From positions 4,092,001 to 4,156,000 of the forward strand of contig NZ_AP014862.1 of the NCBI RefSeq assembly GCF_002355475.1: a stretch of 64,000 nt of DNA, written 5' to 3'. Positions within the stretch are counted from its first letter, which is position 1. Each line of letters opens with the position of its first letter. Positions 9,503 through 18,646 of this stretch are shown here, piece by piece. The DNA is from Pseudomonas furukawaii. GTDB taxonomy: Bacteria > Pseudomonadota > Gammaproteobacteria > Pseudomonadales > Pseudomonadaceae. The notes beneath the pieces were generated by a model that was given only the letters and a program-made list of their open reading frames with translations, searched no databases and was not told the origin of the DNA. The position numbers and the translations under genes are program-made.

Positions 9503-9559
9503 TGATTTCTCCTCTGTTTCCATGGGCGAGTCAGTCCCGCCGGATTTGTGCACACCCGC

Positions 9560-10834
9560 TTAGGTGGGCTGTTGTTGGGCCACAACCGCCGCTGTCGGCT
9601 GCAACCAGAGCAGCATCGACGGGCCGATGATGGAACAGGCCAGGCAGCACAGCAGCACCGCCGAATAATTGCCGTAGGCCTCGTAGAGATAGCCGAAGAA
9701 CACCGGCATCAGCCCCGAGACGATGGTGATCAGCGCCAGGTGCAGGCCGAAGATCCGCGCGTACTCGCGCAGCCCGAAATAACGCGCCATGAGAAACGCC
9801 GCCAGGTCGAACTCCGCGCCAGCGCTGGCGCCGATGCATAGGGTGGCTAGCACCAGCAGCGCCGTGCTCTGCACGTCACCGTACAGAAAGATCGCACAAC
9901 CGATGGCTGGCAGCGCCAGACTGATCACTGCAACAAGGATCGGTGGGTAGCGGTCCAGCAGATAACCCACCAGCAAGCGCCCGGCGATAATGGAAACGCC
10001 GAAGCTGCTGAAAATCTGACTTGCCGCCTGGGCGGAAAGCCCCTTTCCCTGCAGCATCGGCACGATATTGGTAACCATGCCGACGGTCAGACACACCGAG
10101 AGGATTAGGGCAACGTTGAAGCTCCAGTAGACTGGCGAGCGCAGCGCCTGGCGGAAGCTGAAACCATCCATCTGCGATACCGTCTCGCTCCCCGCTGGTG
10201 ATTCCGGCCCGACCTCGCTCGGCAGGCGCATCCACAGCAATGCCATCGGCAAGGTGAACAGCAACGGCAGCGCCGCCAGGGTGAAAAAGCCCGCCTGCCA
10301 GCCGAACAGGGCGATCAGCCTGGCCAGCAGTGGCGGCAACACCACCGCCATCAGCCCGGTGCCGCAGAGAATGGCCGCCAGGGCCAGGCCACGGTTGCGC
10401 TCGAACCACAGGTTGACCAGTTGCGTCCAGGTAATGGCAATGGTGCCCGCGCAAACCAGCGGCATGGCGAAGAACGCCAGGTACAACCAGCCGATGGAAT
10501 GCTCGATCCGGGTGATCGCCGCATAGCCGATCACCTGCAGCATGATCGACACGATTGCCACCCGCCGCGGGCCGAAACGGCGGTACAGCGGACCGACAAG
10601 TTGGGTGGAGATCGCCACGCCAGCGAACAGGAAGGTGATCGACGCCTGCAGTGCACCACGGCTCCAGCCAAAGGCCTGTTCGAGGGGAATCACCAGGGTG
10701 CCGAAGCCGTAGAGCAGGCCCACGCTGATGCTGGTGCAGATGCCGACGAGGCCCAGTAGCAGAATGCGCCAGCCGCGCTTGAACTCGGCGAGGTCGATGG
10801 CGGCCCGCGGGCGCGAAGTGGATGTATCGGACAT
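9560..10834 (-). CDS. MFS transporter, paralogue 2
   Basis: A 424-residue permease closely related to the MFS protein at 4834-6102: AEFKRGWRILLLGLVGI at the N-terminus and AEFDLAAFLMARYFGLREYA in the C-terminal half. About 12 membrane helices. The ATG at 10834 is chosen because the conserved N-terminus begins there and GAGGA lies upstream; the open frame extends 38 residues further without support. It lies between the SDR and the SnoaL-like gene on the minus strand. Confidence 0.85.
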   Translation of the reverse strand: MSDTSTSRPRAAIDLAEFKRGWRILLLGLVGICTSISVGLLYGFGTLVIPLEQAFGWSRGALQASITFLFAGVAISTQLVGPLYRRFGPRRVAIVSIMLQVIGYAAITRIEHSIGWLYLAFFAMPLVCAGTIAITWTQLVNLWFERNRGLALAAILCGTGLMAVVLPPLLARLIALFGWQAGFFTLAALPLLFTLPMALLWMRLPSEVGPESPAGSETVSQMDGFSFRQALRSPVYWSFNVALILSVCLTVGMVTNIVPMLQGKGLSAQAASQIFSSFGVSIIAGRLLVGYLLDRYPPILVAVISLALPAIGCAIFLYGDVQSTALLVLATLCIGASAGAEFDLAAFLMARYFGLREYARIFGLHLALITIVSGLMPVFFGYLYEAYGNYSAVLLCCLACSIIGPSMLLWLQPTAAVVAQQQPT

Positions 10835-10886
10835 GCGAGGACTCCTATCTCGGCCCACCGTGCCAGTCGGGCCGTACAACCCGGGC

Positions 10887-11675
10887 TCAATGCCCCTTGA
10901 GAATTTCTTCGACCTTCGGCATGGCCACCATGGTGGCGCCCCCGTCAACCAGCAACGAGGTGCCGGTAATGTAGGAGGCCTCGTTGGAGGTCAGGAACAG
11001 CGCGGCGTCGGCGATATCGGTCGACTGCCCCAGACGTGGCACGGGGAAGTGCTCGGCCAGACGGTGTGGCACTTCCTCGCCCAGAGACTCGAACATATGG
11101 TCGGTGCCGATCAGCCCCGGCTCGATCACATTGACCAGGATGTTCAACGCGCCGAACTCTACGGCCAGCCCGCGGGCAAAGGCGTTCATGAACGCCTTGC
11201 TGGAACTGTAGGGAATCAGCGTTGGCGTGTACTTGCGATTGGCCTCACCGGAGGAGATGAAAATGACCCGTCCCTTGTCACTCGCCCTAGAAAGGTAGGG
11301 GGCGCAATCCTTAGCGAGCCAGAACAGCGACTGGATATTACTGCGCACCAGATGATCGAAAGTGTCGTCCGCCATCTCGCTAATCAACCCACGCGCCGTA
11401 TCGGCGGCGCAATGCACCAGGATGTCCAGTGCGCCGAAGCGTTCCATGCCACCCTCGACCATGGCCTTGACAGCCGCGCGGTCGGCGATGTCGCCGCCGA
11501 CTAGATGGGCCTCGCCTCCCAGCGACGTGATCTGCGCGACGGTTTCCTCGCCATGACGTGGCGTGCGTGCGGACACTACCACTCTGGCCCCCTCCTGCGC
11601 ATAGGCCAGGGCGATGGCGCGTCCCATGCCACGTCCGGCGCCGGTGACCAGCACCACCTTGTCTTTGAACCTCAT
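10887..11675 (-). CDS. SDR-family oxidoreductase
   Basis: A 262-residue classical SDR with TGAGRGMG (residues 11-18), catalytic Ser in FISSGEA and an intact YxxxK (PYSSSKAF). The C-terminus ends with the usual ITGTSLLVDGG plus a short tail. The NNAG motif reads HCAA, an uncommon variant. It probably oxidises a ring or side-chain alcohol. It follows the 11754-12785 gene across a strong hairpin, so it may be expressed separately. An AACAAGAACAA motif precedes its start. Confidence 0.87.
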   Translation of the reverse strand: MRFKDKVVLVTGAGRGMGRAIALAYAQEGARVVVSARTPRHGEETVAQITSLGGEAHLVGGDIADRAAVKAMVEGGMERFGALDILVHCAADTARGLISEMADDTFDHLVRSNIQSLFWLAKDCAPYLSRASDKGRVIFISSGEANRKYTPTLIPYSSSKAFMNAFARGLAVEFGALNILVNVIEPGLIGTDHMFESLGEEVPHRLAEHFPVPRLGQSTDIADAALFLTSNEASYITGTSLLVDGGATMVAMPKVEEILKGH

Positions 11676-11693
11676 TGCCTGCTTCCTCTGGTG

Positions 11694-11704
11694 TTGTTCT
11701 TGTT
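11694..11704 (-). promoter_or_regulatory. Crc/Hfq-type CA motif before the SDR at 10887-11675
   Basis: On the minus strand this reads AACAAGAACAA, 18 bases before the ATG at 11675 and just upstream of the AGAGGAAG Shine-Dalgarno region. Confidence 0.55.
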
Positions 11705-11713
11705 CGGAAGAAC

Positions 11714-11737
11714 TCCCGCGGCAATCAAGCCGCGGGA
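11714..11737 (-). terminator. Strong hairpin between two leftward genes
   Basis: TCCCGCGGC and GCCGCGGGA form a perfect 9-bp stem with a 6-base loop, 17 bases after the stop of the 11754-12785 gene and upstream of the SDR start. On the minus strand a mildly T-rich GTTCTTCC follows. It may be a terminator or an intra-operon attenuator. Confidence 0.55.
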
Positions 11738-11753
11738 AGCTCGTCAGGTTGGG

Positions 11754-12785
11754 TCAGAGATCCCGGCCCGGCACGTTACGCGCCGAACCGTTGCGCCGGT
11801 CCGACTCGCCCCAGCCCAGCCAGTGCGAGGGCTCGCGGGTATCACCCACCCGGCGCCAGCGCCCCTCCTGCTGCGCGGTGATCGGGAAGCCGCCGACGAA
11901 GTCAATCATTTCGCCCTTGGGGTCTGGGAGGAATTCCCACTCTTCCTTGCCGTCGAGAACGATCCGCGCCGACTCCAGGAAATAGCTGCCGTCCTTGTGC
12001 CGAGTCTGCCCTTCGATGTCGGTGGTGACGCGCACCTCGCCCTTGTCGTTGCTGAAGATCGCGTAGCCTAGGTGGTCATGGCCAACCATGAAGGAGCCGG
12101 CGTCCCAACTTCCGTCCTTGTACACGGTGACGAACGACCACCACAGGACATGCTTGTTGTTGTTGACCACCAGGTCCTTCTTGAAGTGGATCGCACCGCC
12201 CTCGGCCATGTAGAACTGGTCGAGCGCCATCGCCCCCTTCACCGGCCGGCCTTCGCAGACGCCGGCCAGCTCCCAGAGCTGCGACACATAGAAGGTGCCC
12301 CATTCCACCCCCGGCAGATACCACTGCAGGCCAGGGCCGAGCAGGCGGCCCTCCAGCTGGAACAATCCATCTTCCCGCCAGGTCAAGCGCTCGCTGTTGG
12401 CTGTGATCTCCCAGCTGTTGCCGGCCTCGCCGGGCTGGTTGGTCCAGCGCACAGTGTCGCCGTCTAGGGTCTGCACCGGCATCGGCGTCAGCGCCTGGAG
12501 AGCCATCTTCTCGTGGTCCATGCGCAGGTTGACGCCGTCGACATGGTTGTTCAGGTAGAAGAACTTGGTTGGATTCGGCGTGCCGCCCGGGGCCAACAGA
12601 GAACGCACGAACGAATAGATGTTGCCCTCCTCGTCACGCACCGAGCCGAACGGCGCGGACTTGCTCAGTTGCAGCCCAAAGAAGCCGCGACTGCCGCCCA
12701 TCGCAGCGCCGGTGACCTGGTGCGGGCCGACCAGTTGCTGGAAGCCGAAGTCGCCGCGTTCTGGAATCGTTTTGAAAGCTTTCAT
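11754..12785 (-). CDS. Conserved protein of unknown function, AttH/CrtC-like in style
   Basis: A 343-residue soluble-looking protein without signal peptide or membrane helices. It is rich in Trp, Gly and beta-strand-like segments (GGSRGFFGLQL, WYLPGVEWGTFYVSQLWELAG, VNNNKHVLWWSFVTVY). The overall style recalls lipocalin-like AttH/CrtC hydratases or isomerases. I do not recognise a catalytic motif with certainty and assign no reaction. It lies directly downstream of the P450 gene (57-base gap) and is probably co-transcribed with it, so a role on the hydroxylated product is the best contextual guess. Confidence 0.7.
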   Translation of the reverse strand: MKAFKTIPERGDFGFQQLVGPHQVTGAAMGGSRGFFGLQLSKSAPFGSVRDEEGNIYSFVRSLLAPGGTPNPTKFFYLNNHVDGVNLRMDHEKMALQALTPMPVQTLDGDTVRWTNQPGEAGNSWEITANSERLTWREDGLFQLEGRLLGPGLQWYLPGVEWGTFYVSQLWELAGVCEGRPVKGAMALDQFYMAEGGAIHFKKDLVVNNNKHVLWWSFVTVYKDGSWDAGSFMVGHDHLGYAIFSNDKGEVRVTTDIEGQTRHKDGSYFLESARIVLDGKEEWEFLPDPKGEMIDFVGGFPITAQQEGRWRRVGDTREPSHWLGWGESDRRNGSARNVPGRDL

Positions 12786-12842
12786 GAAAATCGTCTCTTG
12801 TCGTTATTGTCGAAATGCACGCAAGGCAAGGGATATTGATGC

Positions 12843-14123
12843 TCAGTCCCAGATCACCGGGAGCGACGAGGTGCCACGCAACTGCGCGCCCTCGATTACA
12901 GGAGCAGGTTGTGTCGGGTCGAGGCGGATATTGGGGAACAAGTCGAGGATGGCGTTGATAGAGCAGTTAATCTCGACCTTGGCGATAAACTGGCCGATGC
13001 ACATGTGCGGGCCGAAACCGAAGCCGAAGGAAGGCTTGAGCTTGCGGTCGATGTCGAACACCTCGGGATTCTCGAAGGCATCCTCGTCCCGATTAGCGGA
13101 CACCACCATGCACTGCACGAAGGAGCCCTTCGGAATCTTCACGCCGTGGAACTCTACGTCCCTTGCCGTCTCACGCACCTTGAAGGTAGCCACCGGCTCG
13201 TAGCGGGTGGTTTCGTCCATCAGCTTGGGTATCAGAGAGCGATCAGCCTTGACTCGCTCCAACAGTCCCGGTGTGGTGAGTAGCAGAGCCATCACCGAGC
13301 CGAACATCCGCGTGGTGGTTTCACCAGCAGCGGGTAGTAACGAACGGGTGAATGTGATCACCTCGTGATCGTCCAGGGTGCGACCTTCGAATTCGGCACG
13401 TAGCAGACGACCAATCACGTCGTCGCCTTGACTACCCTCGGCGCGGCGGCGCACCACGACTTCCTGGATAGCGTCATACAGCCCCTTCACCGCGATGCCG
13501 GCCCGCTTACGCGCGTCCTCCATCTTCGCTGGATCGATCTGGTTGCCACCGACCATAGCCAGCGCCCAGGCAGCGTACTGCTTGTATTTCGAGGGGTCGT
13601 CGGAGGGGAATCCCATCAGGGCGTACATGATGCGGATCGGCAGTTCCAGACCGAACTCCATCAGGTCGGCCTTCTTCTGCGGTACCAGCGGCTTGAGGAA
13701 CTCCTCACGGATCAGCTCGTCGATCTGCCCACGCCACTTGTTCACGCTCTCAGGCATGAAGGCCGGTTGCAGCAGTGCGCGCACCTTGCGGTGGGGCTCA
13801 CCGTCCATGGCCAGGATCACCAAGCCGTCGAAGAAGGCGCCCAGGCCCTCGGCGATGAAACCACTAGTGAAAGTGTTGCCGTCGCGCAGCACAGCCATCA
13901 CGTCTTGGTACTTGAACAGAGCGAAAGTAGGTCGGGTACCCTGCTGGACGCCAGCATTGGTGGGAACACCAAACTGAGCGATAAAGTCCCCTTCGTAAAT
14001 CGGTGACTTCAGGCGCTGCTCACGGCATACGGCATGGATGTCCAGATTGGTACCACGATAGGTTTCGGAGACAGCGGAGTAGTTATTCTTGAGGTCCAGG
14101 GCGGAAGTGCTATTGGTGCTCAT
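12843..14123 (-). CDS. Cytochrome P450 monooxygenase
   Basis: A 426-residue soluble bacterial P450. The I-helix motif AAGETTTR holds the oxygen-activating Thr. The K-helix ExxR is DETTR. The heme loop FGFGFGPHMCIGQ carries the thiolate Cys near residue 375. It hydroxylates a C-H or aromatic position using O2 and two electrons from the ferredoxins encoded at 2.5 and 6.1 kb. The start is ATG 14123 or the in-frame GTG 14135; neither has a strong Shine-Dalgarno, and a perfect AACAACAACAA lies just upstream. It is divergent from a TetR regulator with a palindromic operator candidate between them. Confidence 0.95.
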   Translation of the reverse strand: MSTNSTSALDLKNNYSAVSETYRGTNLDIHAVCREQRLKSPIYEGDFIAQFGVPTNAGVQQGTRPTFALFKYQDVMAVLRDGNTFTSGFIAEGLGAFFDGLVILAMDGEPHRKVRALLQPAFMPESVNKWRGQIDELIREEFLKPLVPQKKADLMEFGLELPIRIMYALMGFPSDDPSKYKQYAAWALAMVGGNQIDPAKMEDARKRAGIAVKGLYDAIQEVVVRRRAEGSQGDDVIGRLLRAEFEGRTLDDHEVITFTRSLLPAAGETTTRMFGSVMALLLTTPGLLERVKADRSLIPKLMDETTRYEPVATFKVRETARDVEFHGVKIPKGSFVQCMVVSANRDEDAFENPEVFDIDRKLKPSFGFGFGPHMCIGQFIAKVEINCSINAILDLFPNIRLDPTQPAPVIEGAQLRGTSSLPVIWD

Positions 14124-14144
14124 GAGATTCAACACTCTGTGGAA

Positions 14145-14155
14145 TTGTTGTTGTT
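14145..14155 (-). promoter_or_regulatory. Crc/Hfq-type CA motif before the P450
   Basis: On the minus strand this is AACAACAACAA, the strongest form of the AAnAAnAA motif. It lies 21 bases before the ATG at 14123 and 9 bases before the alternative GTG, in place of an obvious Shine-Dalgarno. Confidence 0.6.
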
Positions 14156-14328
14156 GGAAATCGAGTGACGCCGGCGCGAAGACAGGTCATCAGGATCGCG
14201 GTAGCGAGCGTGCGGCTGCGTTTTTCATTTGGAAACACGCCATTTCGCTCACCTCACTGCAAGGAACGGTATCCTTTCGGATCCACCGACTCGGGATACT
14301 AACGGGCTGCCCTGTTTCTGCGACCCGA

Positions 14329-14353
14329 TTCGTTTTACCCAGGGTCAAACGAA
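14329..14353. promoter_or_regulatory. 25-bp palindrome, candidate TetR operator
   Basis: TTCGTTTTACCC, a central A, then GGGTCAAACGAA: half sites match at 11 of 12 positions. It is centred at 14341, about 48 bases before the GTG of the TetR gene and within the divergent P450/TetR promoter region. Size and symmetry fit a TetR-family dimer site. Confidence 0.65.
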
Positions 14354-14388
14354 GTACATCGACCCGTCGTTGTCATAAGGAGGCATGG

Positions 14389-15030
14389 GTGAAAACTGCC
14401 GTGCAGAATGAACCCGGAAAACGCAATACGATCCGCCGCCTGATCGAGGCGGCCCGCCAGGAATTCTCGGAGAAAGGCCTCTCCGGTGTACGCATGGAAG
14501 AGGTAGCCAGCGCGGCGGGGGTTACCAAGCAGTTGATTTACCACTACTACGGCTCCAAGGAGGGCCTGTTCGTAGCCGTGCTGGATGAGTGCTCGGAGCG
14601 GATCATGTCCGAACTGGTGGGGCTGGAAGTGGATGATCTTGCCCCCTCGGAAGCCATGCGCACCATGCTCAACCACTTCTTCGACCAGTACCGCGAGGAC
14701 CCCCTGCTAGGTTCCCTGGCCCACGAGGGTATCCACTATCACAACAGCCACCAGACGCCGCGCAACCGCTTCCTGGAGATGGCGCCAGCGTTGATCGACA
14801 AGTTCGACAATATTCTGCGCCGCGGCGCCAAGAGCGGCGACTTCAAGCCCGACGTCAACTCTCGCCTGTTTCTCGCCACAGCTGCCTTGGTGACAACCGA
14901 CTGGTTTACCAATCGCTATTCGATGTCCACTCTCGCCGGCCTGGATACCACCTCAGAGGAAGGCATGAATACCTGGCGGTCGTACTCGGCCGATTTCATC
15001 CTGGCCGGCATCACACTGCGACACGAATAG
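14389..15030 (+). CDS. TetR-family transcriptional regulator
   Basis: A 213-residue one-component regulator. The N-terminal helix-turn-helix spans RRLIEAARQEFSEKGLSGVRMEEVASAAGVTKQLIYHYYGSKE as the usual TetR block; the C-terminal helical domain would bind a small ligand. The GTG at 14389 is preceded by AAGGAGG; a nearby ATG (14385) is out of frame, and the longer open frame to 14089 overlaps the divergent P450 start. It most likely represses the P450 operon and itself through the palindrome at 14329-14353, with release by the substrate or a metabolite. Confidence 0.9.
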   Translation: MKTAVQNEPGKRNTIRRLIEAARQEFSEKGLSGVRMEEVASAAGVTKQLIYHYYGSKEGLFVAVLDECSERIMSELVGLEVDDLAPSEAMRTMLNHFFDQYREDPLLGSLAHEGIHYHNSHQTPRNRFLEMAPALIDKFDNILRRGAKSGDFKPDVNSRLFLATAALVTTDWFTNRYSMSTLAGLDTTSEEGMNTWRSYSADFILAGITLRHE

Positions 15031-15063
15031 CTCGCCGACTGAAAATACATCTTGGCAGTCGAA

Positions 15064-15080
15064 CTCCCGCCGTGCGGGAG
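15064..15080. terminator. Bidirectional hairpin between convergent genes
   Basis: CTCCCGC and GCGGGAG form a perfect 7-bp stem with a 3-base loop in the 79-bp gap between the rightward TetR gene and the leftward flavoprotein gene. No T-tract on either side. Confidence 0.45.
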
Positions 15081-15109
15081 CTCTGTCGGCAGACCTTGCC
15101 TCGTGCCCG

Positions 15110-16702
15110 TTACTGCCGGGCCTTGGCGAGGAAGCGCTTCACCCTATTGGCAGCCAAACGTCCAGCCATGCCATTGACCCCGCCTCCTGGGTGAATGCCG
15201 GCGCTGCCCAGATACAACCCTTCGACCGGCAGCGTGTCGCCACCGAGCCCATAGGCCGGACGCATGGCACTGGAGCGCATGGAGGTGGTGTCGATGTGCA
15301 CCACGCAGCCGTTCACCGTGTTCAGGCGGGCGGTAAAGTCCGGTGCCGCCTCGATCCAGCGGCCGATGACGTGCCCCTGGATGCCCTCGACGTATTCGGA
15401 CAACTGCTCGACCACCTGGTCGGCCACTCGCTCCCTGAGTGCGTCCCAGCCCTCGCGCGGGGCGACCGGCATCACCGGTGGGTAGATGTAGAGCACGTCC
15501 TGACCCGGCGGCGATTGCGAGGGGTCAACCGAGTTGGGCGCGACCATGGTGATGTACGGTAGGCGCGGCACTTCGCCACGGGAACTGGCAGCGAAGTTCT
15601 CCAGTACCGCCTCTTCCGTACCGATCATCAGGCAGGCCTTGCGCAGATCGACGCCGTCGCCCCTAGCCGCCTCGAAACGGGGCACGGAAATCTGCCCGTC
15701 AAGCGCTAGGTCGACCTTCAACGGCCCCGAGCCCCTGGCATTGGCCGGTGCCATGGCAATGCGGGTCAGCAGGTTCCTCGGCATTTCCCCGGCACTGACC
15801 ATCTCCAGCGCGACCTTGGGGTGACAGCCGGCGATGACCGCGCGCGCCGTGAACTCACGCCCGTCGACCAGCCTGACACCTCGGACCTTACCTTGACTGG
15901 CGAGGATTTCACCGACGCGGGCCGAGGTCATAACGTGGCCACCCAACTCCTCCAAGCGAGCACGCATGGCATTGCTGAGCTGCTGCATGCCACCGATCAC
16001 CCGGCCGACACCGAAGCGGTGGAGGAAACCAAGCAGGGCGTAATAAATGCCGCCACCGTCGGCGCTAATGTCACCGGCCAATCCGGTCAGCGCGCACATG
16101 GCGGAAATGGTCACCGGGTGCTCGAAGCGCTCCCGCGCGGCCTGATGGGCGGAGCCAGTCATAAGGGCCATCAGCTCGGGCTTCAGCTTGCGGTGCTTGA
16201 GCGCGGTGCCCACCACCTTCAGCTTGGTCATGAGGTTGGTCCGCGCCGGATCGACCCGCATCATCGGCAAGGCAATGTCGAGGAACAGATCGATGACCTT
16301 CATGAACTCGAGGAACACGTCGGCGTCTTTCGCGCTGTAGCGACGGATTTCCGCAGCCGTCCGTTGCCGATCGCGCCAAAACACTAGCGAGGTACCGTCG
16401 GGATGCAGGTAGACGTAGCCCGGCGACAGCTCGATCGACTTGAAACCATGCCGCTCGAGCTCCAACTCACGGGGCACATGGGCATGCACGCGCATGGACA
16501 TCATATCCATCGCGCAGGGGTGCACTAGATGCTGGGGCGCCTCGGGAATTAGGTAGCCCGATGAAGCCATGCCACCTATCTTGTCCAGCGCCTCGAGCAC
16601 CAGCACCTTCTTGCCATCCATCCCCAGATAGCAGCCGGCCGACAGACCATTGGTCCCGCCGCCGACGATTATCACATCGTAATCCGTGTTGTAGTTGTTC
16701 AT
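15110..16702 (-). CDS. FAD-dependent oxidoreductase, phytoene-desaturase-like
   Basis: A 530-residue NAD(P)/FAD-dependent protein. The N-terminal nucleotide fold reads VIIVGGGTNGLSAGCYLGMDGKKVLVLE with a downstream IGGMASS. The C-terminus contains the LYLGSAGIHPGGGVNGMAGRLAANRV block typical of phytoene-desaturase-like/CrtI-related enzymes. Such proteins introduce or isomerise C=C bonds, or saturate them, on hydrophobic molecules. No signal peptide. It is separated from the P450 by the TetR gene but points the same way. A desaturation step in the pathway is an inference from family only. Confidence 0.85.
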   Translation of the reverse strand: MNNYNTDYDVIIVGGGTNGLSAGCYLGMDGKKVLVLEALDKIGGMASSGYLIPEAPQHLVHPCAMDMMSMRVHAHVPRELELERHGFKSIELSPGYVYLHPDGTSLVFWRDRQRTAAEIRRYSAKDADVFLEFMKVIDLFLDIALPMMRVDPARTNLMTKLKVVGTALKHRKLKPELMALMTGSAHQAARERFEHPVTISAMCALTGLAGDISADGGGIYYALLGFLHRFGVGRVIGGMQQLSNAMRARLEELGGHVMTSARVGEILASQGKVRGVRLVDGREFTARAVIAGCHPKVALEMVSAGEMPRNLLTRIAMAPANARGSGPLKVDLALDGQISVPRFEAARGDGVDLRKACLMIGTEEAVLENFAASSRGEVPRLPYITMVAPNSVDPSQSPPGQDVLYIYPPVMPVAPREGWDALRERVADQVVEQLSEYVEGIQGHVIGRWIEAAPDFTARLNTVNGCVVHIDTTSMRSSAMRPAYGLGGDTLPVEGLYLGSAGIHPGGGVNGMAGRLAANRVKRFLAKARQ

Positions 16703-16709
16703 GACTTGA

Positions 16710-16720
16710 TTGTTCTTGTT
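16710..16720 (-). promoter_or_regulatory. Crc/Hfq-type CA motif before the flavoprotein gene
   Basis: On the minus strand this is AACAAGAACAA, seven bases from the ATG at 16702. It occupies the ribosome-binding position. Confidence 0.55.
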
Positions 16721-16887
16721 CGTCGCTGTTTATGGTGAGTCCCTGACGGCCCGGCATACCTGCTGCCGAGCAGCTACGCCTTGCTTGAAAGCAGGCAGCG
16801 CTTCGGCCCCAGGCCATGCCAGCCGCTCTGGAAGCCCGCCGGGAATGCCACGCTAGCAATAACCGCCGGCGAACAGTTGGGTATCCG

Positions 16888-16904
16888 TTTTACCGCCGGT
16901 AAAA
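16888..16904. promoter_or_regulatory. 17-bp palindrome in the divergent intergenic region
   Basis: TTTTACC-GCC-GGTAAAA is a perfect inverted repeat between the leftward flavoprotein gene and the rightward Bcr/CflA gene (gap 16703-17049). It could be an operator for either. The rest of the gap contains an AT-rich promoter-like segment near 16960-16990 and no gene. Confidence 0.4.
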
Positions 16905-17049
16905 GAAATCGCCACACGCCGGCCTTGCGCCGTATAGCGAAGCATGCGCAGAAACAATCAAGACACTTTTTAATTTTTTGTCTAAAATCACACAAAACCT
17001 CCCCCTGGCAACGTGCCACGGTCGACGACGCGACGACGGAAGGCTTCCC

Positions 17050-18318
17050 TTGATTTCCCCTGCCACGGCAAGACTCCTGCCCATCCTGCTTGCCGGCCTG
17101 GCAATGCTGGGTCCGTTCACCATCAACATCTACATGCCCTCCTTCGCGCAGATGAAGGCGGTGTTTGACGTGACGGACATCGAGCTGCAGATCACCCTGT
17201 CCCTGTATTTCGCCGCCTTCGCCTTCATGTCGCTCTGGCATGGCGCAATCTCCGACAGCCTGGGACGGCGACCGGTAGTGATAGTCGGCTTGGTGGTGTT
17301 CGCGCTGGCATCCGCAGGCGCCGCTGCCGCAACTCGCATCGAGCAGATCTATGTCTGCCGCGTATTGCAAGGCGTCTCCGCTGGAGCCGGCATTGTGATC
17401 GGCCGAGCGGTGATTCGGGACCTGTACGAAGGCGCAGCAGCCCAGCGTCTATATGCACTGGTGATCATGTTGTTCGCGCTGGCACCAGCTATAGGGCCGA
17501 TCGTAGGTGGCTGGCTTCAGGTCCACGCCGGTTGGCGCGCAAGCTTCGGATTCTTGGCAATGTTCAGCACTACATTGCTGGTCCTGGTGATTGCTTTCCT
17601 TCCAGAAACACTCCCGCCGTCGAAACGACATTTATTTTCAGGCCACGCTTTGCTGATTGGCTATCGGCAGGTGTTGGCTAACAAACCCTTTGTCCTTTGG
17701 GCGATGACCTTTGCCTTGATGTTCGCAGGCTTTTTCATTTACGTGCTGTCTGCACCCGTATTCCTGATGCGACATTTAGGGTTAGCAGAAACCGACTTCA
17801 TCTGGCTCTTCGGCCCCGCCACTGCAGGAATGATGCTGGGCTCATTTCTGGCCGGCCGGTACGCGACGCGGTTTCCGACTGGCTTCTGCATTGTCACAGG
17901 GTTCGCCATTATGGGATTGGGCAGCCTCTGGAACCTTACTGTCAGCTATCTCGCACCTGCAGCATTCGGATGGTATCTACCCTATCTATTCATCTACACA
18001 CTCGGCATGACGCTGATCCAACCCACCATCACGCTGCTAGGACTAGATTGCGTACCAGATCGGCGTGGCCTGGGCTCTTCATTGCAATTGTTCACCCAGA
18101 CCGCTTTCAACGCAGTTTTGTCGGCGCTCATCGCCCCCCTCTTCTGGCACACACCACTGATGCTTGCCACGGGTGCGGCACTCGCCTTGGTACTGTCGCT
18201 GGGGGGCTTCGCGCTTGCGTGGACACTGTCGGTCAAGCGAAATACAGAGTTCGATGAGAGCCTCAAGGGCAGAGGTTCACTCGCTACACCGATTGGTATC
18301 GACGGAAGAATTACCTGA
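17050..18318 (+). CDS. Bcr/CflA-family MFS exporter
   Basis: A 422-residue 12-helix permease. The N-terminal block LGPFTINIYMPSF and the loop GAISDSLGRRPVVI match the Bcr/CflA drug-export subfamily; later ALAPAIGPIVGGWL is also characteristic. No ATG is available: TTG at 17050 has GGAAGG seven bases upstream and puts the first helix at the right distance, while TTG 16978 would add 24 residues. The 3' half is visibly poorer in GC than the 5' half (65% in 17221-17280 against 50% in 17701-17760), suggesting a composite history. Likely role: export of toxic substrate or metabolites. Confidence 0.85.
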   Translation: MISPATARLLPILLAGLAMLGPFTINIYMPSFAQMKAVFDVTDIELQITLSLYFAAFAFMSLWHGAISDSLGRRPVVIVGLVVFALASAGAAAATRIEQIYVCRVLQGVSAGAGIVIGRAVIRDLYEGAAAQRLYALVIMLFALAPAIGPIVGGWLQVHAGWRASFGFLAMFSTTLLVLVIAFLPETLPPSKRHLFSGHALLIGYRQVLANKPFVLWAMTFALMFAGFFIYVLSAPVFLMRHLGLAETDFIWLFGPATAGMMLGSFLAGRYATRFPTGFCIVTGFAIMGLGSLWNLTVSYLAPAAFGWYLPYLFIYTLGMTLIQPTITLLGLDCVPDRRGLGSSLQLFTQTAFNAVLSALIAPLFWHTPLMLATGAALALVLSLGGFALAWTLSVKRNTEFDESLKGRGSLATPIGIDGRIT

Positions 18319-18646
18319 TTGATTCTAGCGCGCAGTCACTGCGTCCAGGGGCATTAGGACAGCGATCGTGGCGTCCTGAGATAGTTGCCAACCATAAAAG
18401 ATACGGCCCGCAATTCGAACCGAATTGGTTACTAGTTGGGCATGTAGGGCAGACGATGTATCAATTGGATGCTTACTGACAGGAGCAGCAAAGGTGCAAC
18501 TGGTAATGCGCTTGCCGCTTTTGGAGGCGTAGAGCACAGCGACTGCTGTGCCCCACATCCCTGACTCCCGCTCGCGCGCAGACAGGGCACAGTCCCTCCG
18601 AATGACCAGATTCGTCCTTGCTGAGGATTGTCACTGGCCTCGCCGA
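18319..18646. other. 328-bp gap, possible decayed coding remnant
   Basis: No credible gene is seen. On the minus strand an open stretch ending at 18325 shows a protein-like segment around REREGMWGTAV-type residues (reading SGMWGTAVAVLYASKSGKR), without a recognisable start site or family. It may be the tail of a decayed gene. Confidence 0.3.

Noticed and set aside
12787-12815. CA motif before the 11754-12785 gene
   Set aside because: The minus strand reads ACAATAACGACAA; the AAn spacing is broken, so it was not counted.
18325-18558. 77-residue minus-strand open frame
   Set aside because: Protein-like in part but no start signal, family or partner; reported only as a possible remnant.
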